A DNA stretch of 7,993 nucleotides. Source: Xanthobacteraceae bacterium (GTDB lineage Bacteria > Pseudomonadota > Alphaproteobacteria > Rhizobiales > Xanthobacteraceae). The stretch spans positions 1-7,993 of the forward strand of contig JASHYD010000315.1 in NCBI GenBank assembly GCA_030043175.1. Reading direction: 5' to 3'. Made by a program: the position numbers and the translations under genes. Position 1 is the first letter of the stretch, and each line of letters starts with the position of its first letter. The notes beneath the pieces were generated by a model. The model had not been told where the DNA came from. It worked only from the letters and a program-made list of their open reading frames with translations, and made no database searches. Of this stretch, positions 6,509 to 7,993 are shown in pieces.

Positions 6509-6616
6509 TTACACCCGCTGCGGATCAAATATCTCGATCAAATCGATCGGGACCGCCGCGGGAGCATCGGCATCATCACGCTGCTGGGGGTCAAGGTCGG
6601 ATGTGTGACGCGCCAT
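6509..6616 (-). CDS. Possible 35-residue acidic ORF
   Basis: From the ATG at 6616 the frame reads MARHTSDLDPQQRDDADAPA and ends with PIDLIEIFDPQRV and a TAA at 6511-6509. The composition looks like a real, acidic protein end or small protein. A much stronger ribosome binding site (AGGAGG, 6653-6648) stands six bases before a different ATG at 6641, whose frame closes after 16 residues at 6591. One frameshift between 6641 and 6616 would join the strong start to this frame. Either a short broken gene or chance. No family is recognised. Confidence 0.22.
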   Translation of the reverse strand: MARHTSDLDPQQRDDADAPAAVPIDLIEIFDPQRV

Positions 6617-6637
6617 CGCCTGCCGCTCGAAATGCCT

Positions 6638-7149
6638 TCATCGTGTTCCTCCTCTCAGTATTGTTGGTCCGCTCACTTTTGGCACAACGGCGCATCGCAT
6701 TTGGGCAACGCCTTCCACTGCGTTCTGGTGTGTGGTCAGGCCAGTCTTCGGGTCGGCGAGGCTCATGGTTTGATAGATGTTCCGGAAACCCTGCTCGACC
6801 CGAGCGTCAGGGTGGCGAGGATGCGGAATGACTAAAAACTCGGCATCAATCACCCGACAATGCCATCAGTCCCGCGAATCACCGCGGCATACACCGTTGG
6901 ATCGTCGGTGTTTCGCGCCAAAAATCCGAAGAACACCTGTTTCGAGAGGCTTATATGCCGGCGGGCTGCGTCTTTCTGAGGAAAGAGCGCATCCAGCGCT
7001 GTAGATAGGTAACGATGGTCCAACCCGACTTACCGATGCGATCTGTCCGCCGGCGGGTTGAGTGAACCAATCGCCGAAGCGTACATATCCTCTGCGAACA
7101 TCACGAGAAATCCGAGCCCGACCGCTTGCCGGTCCGCAATGTCGTTCAT
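6638..7149 (-). pseudogene. Class 3 lipase-family (alpha/beta hydrolase) pseudogene
   Basis: Conserved segments of a lipase class 3-type protein occur in order on the minus strand but in shifting frames. Segment 1, from the ATG at 7149, reads MNDIADRQAVGLGFLVMFAE and continues to SLNPPAD, ending at a TAA (7032-7030). Segment 2, a different frame around 7037-7003, reads IGKSGWTIVTYL. Segment 3, from 7002, reads TALDALFPQKDAARR, then VFFGFLARNTDDPTVYAAVI and RGTDGIVG, ending in TGA (6852-6850). Segment 4, from 6851 in another frame, reads IDAEFLVIPHPRHPDARVEQ, then GFRNIYQTMSLADP and NAVEGVAQM. The last junction fits loss of one G from an original GIVEWIDAEF. Similarity fades near 6698, before the nucleophile elbow (GHSLG) expected of these enzymes, so the catalytic half is missing. 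Family recognition comes from the IRGT-DG-I-(W)ID-EF and VEQGF-IYQTM patterns. It cannot encode an active lipase. An in-frame ATG at 7179 is an alternative start. Confidence 0.8.
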
Positions 7150-7270
7150 CGCCCGCCGCGTTCCCCCTTTGCCGATCATGCCGACACGCAACTAATTCTC
7201 TCGCCGCCAGCCTTCGTCACTTCGCGCTCTGCTGGGGCGGGCGCACCACCGGGGGGCTACCTGGCGGCGC

Positions 7271-7650
7271 GGCCTGACCACCGAACCTACCAAAGAGGGA
7301 TTCCACGGCTACGGCCAGCGTAATACGGTTAAAGACGTTGCAAAAGCCTCCCGGATCGTCACCGGATGGGAGCCGTGGGAAGCGACCGCGGTGGCCATCG
7401 GCCTCGATCTTCTGATCGTCGGTCTGGGCACCCGCGCGTGTAAGCCAGTCGCACGGTTCGCCAACCCGGCACTCATTGTCGCCTTCCTGTGGCCGGCCGG
7501 CCCCAATGCCGTTGCCTTCTCGGCAGCTTCAGGCGTCCTTTGGACGACGTGGTCGCGACCAGCCTCGGCGCCTCGATTCCGGCACTGATCTATGCCGGCA
7601 CGCGCAGCTGGGCGGCTCTGACCATTGAAAGTCGGAGGGCCGTGCAATGA
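7271..7650 (+). pseudogene. Frameshifted gene for an uncharacterised membrane protein
   Basis: One frame reads EPTKEGFHGYGQRN, then KASRIVTGWEPWEATAVAIG, LDLLIVGLGT, and PALIVAFLWPAGPNAVAFSA up to about 7538. Coding then resumes in another frame at 7543 with DDVVATSLGASIPALIYAGT, then RSWAALTIESRRAVQ and a TGA at 7648-7650. The two halves join into one sensible product with about three hydrophobic segments (ATAVAIGLDLLIVGL; PALIVAFLWPAG; SLGASIPALIYAG), so a one-base deletion near 7540 is the likely lesion. The upstream frame is open from 7196 but has no ATG, and its first GTG (7391) falls inside the coding stretch, so the 5' end is also lost or shifted. I do not recognise the family. The stop overlaps the next ATG (ATGA), indicating a former two-gene operon. 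Confidence 0.6.
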
Positions 7651-7892
7651 CCGTGTTCAATTACGAGACGCTTAACGCTCTCGGCGCTCGGCTAATCGAC
7701 AATACCGATTCCATCGTCAATGTTGCCTCTCATGAGATGGAGTTGGACATCCGCTTGGCCGCGAGGGTCTGCTCCAAGCTCGCGAGCCTTCGATTCCGGG
7801 TGGCCGAGATTGCTGAGACCGCGCTGACTCAGGCCCCTTCGGCTTGCAGCTCGGCGGCGGCATCGAGGACGGCACGGATCACCTTGTCGTAG
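7647..7892 (+). pseudogene. 3'-truncated gene of unknown function
   Basis: The ATG at 7647 overlaps the preceding stop (ATGA). The product starts MTVFNYETLNALGARLIDNT and continues DSIVNVASHEMELDIRLAAR and FRVAEIAETA, a soluble, probably helical protein. After about codon 60 the frame enters the 3' end of the minus-strand 2Fe-2S gene and becomes an Ser/Ala/Arg-rich antisense readthrough (SACSSAAASRTARITLS). The likely reading is that the true C-terminus was removed by a rearrangement with a breakpoint near 7825. No family is recognised. Upstream coupling suggests it once worked with the membrane protein. Confidence 0.5.
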
Positions 7893-7993
7893 CCGGTACA
7901 TCGACAGAGGTTGCCGGCGAGCCAGTAGCGCGCCTCGGTCTCCGTCGGATTCGGATTGCGGTCCAGCAGCGCCTTGGCGGCGACCAGCAGGCC
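7829..7993 (-). CDS. 2Fe-2S-binding small subunit of a molybdenum hydroxylase (C-terminal 54 residues)
   Basis: Only the C-terminus is inside the window; the rest lies to the right. Visible residues include GLLVAAKALLDRNPNPTETE, then ARYWLAGNLCRCTGYDKVIR and AVLDAAAELQAEGA before TGA at 7831-7829. NLCRCTGY is the CxC half of the second 2Fe-2S site in the small subunits of the xanthine dehydrogenase, CO dehydrogenase and isoquinoline oxidoreductase family (XdhC/CoxS/IorA types). The preceding GLLVAAKALL helix matches the same domain. The subunit transfers electrons from the molybdenum site to FAD or a cytochrome. Which substrate the enzyme uses cannot be told from this piece; the molybdenum subunit is probably encoded nearby. 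Reading frame and codon bias look intact. Confidence 0.9.
   Translation of the reverse strand, partial: GLLVAAKALLDRNPNPTETEARYWLAGNLCRCTGYDKVIRAVLDAAAELQAEGA

Noticed and set aside
6347..6835. 162-residue plus-strand frame
   Set aside because: Its right part is antisense to the recognised lipase pseudogene and the left part shows no motif, so the minus strand explains the signal better.

Overview
The window looks like chromosomal DNA from a GC-rich alphaproteobacterium, probably a Bradyrhizobium-type rhizobial relative. This rests on the high-GC codon use, the AlkB-ExoIII pair, the Tat-exported SoxC-type molybdoenzyme with its cytochrome, and a molybdenum-hydroxylase 2Fe-2S subunit at the right edge. 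The taxon is an inference. No rRNA, tRNA, CRISPR array or recognisable transposase was seen.

Layout, left to right. Positions 1-571 (minus) carry a broken gene for a charged, low-complexity protein with a repeat of about 47 codons. Positions 572-1024 hold nothing convincing, followed by a possible 47-residue ORF. Positions 1214-2649 (plus) are an intact repair pair, an AlkB-type dioxygenase and an exonuclease III-type AP endonuclease. Positions 2650-3094 are gene-poor with a doubtful coding remnant. Positions 3095-3697 (minus) encode a 200-residue protein with a ribbon-helix-helix-like N-terminus and a less GC-rich 3' part. Positions 3698-4035 are empty. Positions 4218-6142 (minus) form a compact two-gene unit: a SoxC-family sulfite/sulfane dehydrogenase overlapping a single-haem SoxD-like cytochrome c, closed by a clear intrinsic terminator. 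Positions 6143-6637 contain only leader sequence and doubtful short frames. Positions 6638-7149 (minus) are a class 3 lipase-family pseudogene whose conserved motifs fall in different frames. Positions 7271-7892 (plus) are a frameshifted membrane-protein gene overlapping a second, 3'-truncated gene. Positions 7829-7993 (minus) are the C-terminus of a xanthine dehydrogenase/CO dehydrogenase-type 2Fe-2S subunit.

Two working modules stand out. AlkB and ExoIII fit together: oxidative removal of alkyl lesions plus cleavage at abasic sites. The SoxC-like/cytochrome pair would oxidise a reduced sulfur compound in the periplasm and pass electrons to cytochrome c. Between the intact modules lie several damaged genes, best read as a decaying accessory region. 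I did not find a convincing new defence, mobile or regulatory system. The most notable items are the stripped-down SoxC plus mono-haem cytochrome unit, the lipase pseudogene that has to be reassembled across frames, and the broken, truncated two-gene unit at the right edge.
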